Shown here one piece after another: positions 62,643 to 64,000 of a stretch of 64,000 nucleotides of DNA (positions are counted from its first letter, which is position 1; each line of letters begins with the position of its first letter). The stretch covers positions 20,191-84,190 of the forward strand of contig NZ_JARXXA010000019.1 in assembly GCF_029892785.1 (NCBI RefSeq), written 5' to 3'. The position numbers and the translations under genes were made by a program. The notes below the pieces were generated by a model. The model made no database searches and was not told the origin of the DNA. It was given only the letters and a program-made list of their open reading frames with translations. This stretch comes from Parabacteroides sp. PH5-46. GTDB taxonomy: Bacteria > Bacteroidota > Bacteroidia > Bacteroidales > Tannerellaceae.

Positions 62643-63953
62643 ATGAAATTTAGAACAAAATATATGAGACCGAAAAAACAACAGATCATCTTCCTTCTTT
62701 CCTGCCTGTCTTTGTGTTGGTTATTTTCCTGCACATCGGGAGAAATGGAAGTGGAACAGCCGGAGAAGGAAATGACCACCCTTCAGCTGAGCCTCACCCG
62801 GTCGGGGGATGAAGACCCGGAGACAGCGGTTGGGAAAGTACGCCTGGTCGTATTGAATCGCTCAGGACGATGCCTGCTCAACACTACTACGCCGCAAGCT
62901 GATGGCGTAACCTTTGAAGAGATAGTACCCGCCGGATACCTTCAGATATTACTCTTTGCCAACGAAGTTAACAGCTGGAATTTGGACAGCTGGCAGGAGG
63001 GACAGACTGTATCCGAGAGCGATATAAAAGCAAAACAGTTGAATTTCACAGGATACCCCACTGTGGATGAAAATAACCTGATACCCATGTTTGGGCGCTA
63101 TGAGGTAATAGCAGAAGCCAACAAGCTGACGGAAATAAGCGGGACAACCCACCCCTTGGGAACCGTGGAGCGCCTTTATGCCAAAGTAACGCTGAACATC
63201 AAGTGCGATTATAGTGCTTCTTCGTTGGCCGGCACCAAGGTATTGCTCAATAAGGTAACAGTCTGCCACATGCCGGGAATATCCTACCTGATGGCTAGCC
63301 CTTACGAAGGAAGTGGATTTATCACCGAAGGTGCAGCTATCGTACCTAACAATACATCGCATGGCTATGATCCTGACAACAGTGGCTTTGAAGCCCAGGG
63401 GATTACCTTCTACATTCCCGAACACATCCTTAACAGCCGGGATAAATACACCTACCTCACCGTATACGCCTACCAGGCAGACAATACTTCCAATACACGA
63501 AAGTACACCCTGGTGATAGGTAACGGTATGGCAGGGAAGACTGTTGAATGGATGAAAGGCGATGGGCCTACCCTGGCCGACTTGGCTGTAACACGCAATA
63601 CACACTATCAGTTCAATGCAACTATCACAGGCTTCAATCAGTCGTTGACCGTCAATGCCAAGGTCGTAACTTGGGAAACGATAAATATACCCGCCGAATA
63701 TCCCACCTACTTCCTGAGCGTATCCCGCAGTAGTTTAAACCTGGCGGTAGGAGAGACCGGCAGCGTATATGTTAATACCGACTACGGGAGCTGGACAGCC
63801 GAAATAGAAACGGGTAGTGACATTACAATCACCAACGGTTCGGCAAGCGGCCCGGGATACTTCACCATTACCGTAAACAACGCTATCACGACCGCTAATG
63901 TGATCAAGGTAACGGCCGGGAATATGACAAAAAAGATCATAGTAGAAAATTAA
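62643..63953 (+). CDS. Fimbrial accessory/tip-type lipoprotein with BACON-like C-terminus
   Basis: A 436-aa lipoprotein (lipobox WLFSC). The start could be ATG at 62643 or at 62664; the latter gives the tighter signal MRPKKQQIIFLLSCLSLCWL. The body resembles the Mfa3-like accessory subunits (VGKVRLVVLNRSGRCLLN, AGYLQILLFANEVNSW, RLYAKVTLNIKCDY, YTYLTVYAYQADN). The last 85 residues (YFLSVSRSSLNLAVGETGSV, DYGSWTAEI, FTITVNNAITTANVIKVTAG) look like a BACON domain, a fold often linked with glycan or mucin contact. It could mediate adhesion at the tip. The operon probably continues beyond the window, which ends in a possible next start codon, ATG at 63998. Confidence 0.8.
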   Translation: MKFRTKYMRPKKQQIIFLLSCLSLCWLFSCTSGEMEVEQPEKEMTTLQLSLTRSGDEDPETAVGKVRLVVLNRSGRCLLNTTTPQADGVTFEEIVPAGYLQILLFANEVNSWNLDSWQEGQTVSESDIKAKQLNFTGYPTVDENNLIPMFGRYEVIAEANKLTEISGTTHPLGTVERLYAKVTLNIKCDYSASSLAGTKVLLNKVTVCHMPGISYLMASPYEGSGFITEGAAIVPNNTSHGYDPDNSGFEAQGITFYIPEHILNSRDKYTYLTVYAYQADNTSNTRKYTLVIGNGMAGKTVEWMKGDGPTLADLAVTRNTHYQFNATITGFNQSLTVNAKVVTWETINIPAEYPTYFLSVSRSSLNLAVGETGSVYVNTDYGSWTAEIETGSDITITNGSASGPGYFTITVNNAITTANVIKVTAGNMTKKIIVEN

Positions 63954-64000
63954 TTGTTAATGATTAATTATTAATGATTAACAGAAAGATAACACATATG

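Overview
The window looks like a chromosome segment of a gut-type Bacteroidales bacterium, most likely Parabacteroides-like (family Tannerellaceae); the genus is inference. The supporting signs are a SusC/SusD pair, many short lipoprotein signals, TTTG / TAnnTTTG promoters, rplY-pth-S4 gene order, DUF4199-GT2 and Mfa-type fimbriae. There is no phage or plasmid backbone.

Region 1 (1-24.3 kb, all + strand) is a polysaccharide utilisation locus whose left end lies outside the window. In order it holds a FucP-type sugar symporter (cut by the window edge), a GH172, a lipoprotein, an L-fucose/D-arabinose isomerase (fucI), a second GH172, SusC, SusD, a GH116 lipoprotein, a larger GH172, a membrane protein plus PD40 lipoprotein pair, an AraB-type ribulokinase, an unassigned secreted six-hairpin protein and a LacI regulator preceded by four evenly spaced palindromes. 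Three GH172 enzymes, a GH116, FucP, FucI and a ribulokinase, with no fucosidase, fuculokinase, fuculose-phosphate aldolase, AraA or AraD in view, point to D-arabinan (the furanose polymer of mycobacterial arabinogalactan and lipoarabinomannan). The implied route is D-arabinose to D-ribulose to D-ribulose 5-phosphate. The substrate is inferred.

Region 2 (24.3-54.9 kb) is mostly housekeeping. It holds a lone TonB-dependent receptor; a nitroreductase / DUF2520 / KdsC-like / Maf operon; an IlvD-ApbE in-frame fusion with GT2 and DUF4199; tRNA-Thr and SRP RNA; a PurF-like protein with Gly in place of the catalytic Cys; pepT; gcvT; and a ParE/RelE-type toxin-antitoxin pair overlapping comB and a Gfo/Idh oxidoreductase. 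It continues with S4 protein, pth, rplY, a DsbA-like protein, GH43, OsmC/Ohr, an AlkZ-like protein, an OmpA lipoprotein, a lactonase-fold protein, a lipoprotein, a DUF5916 protein, and a patatin plus DNase I-like pair.

Region 3 (55-64 kb) is a phase-variable fimbrial locus. A tyrosine recombinase is followed by a segment of about 650 bp bounded by 21-bp inverted repeats, then DUF3575, DUF3868/OmpA-TPR, Mfa1-type major subunit, Mfa2/FimB-type anchor and an accessory subunit with a BACON-like end. The best promoter-like motif inside the segment points away from the operon, so the assembled orientation may be OFF.

Three unrelated intergenic sites (23.1, 34.0 and 55.3 kb) carry tandem near-palindromes that differ in sequence but share an exact 22-bp period. 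This is the least explained signal in the window.
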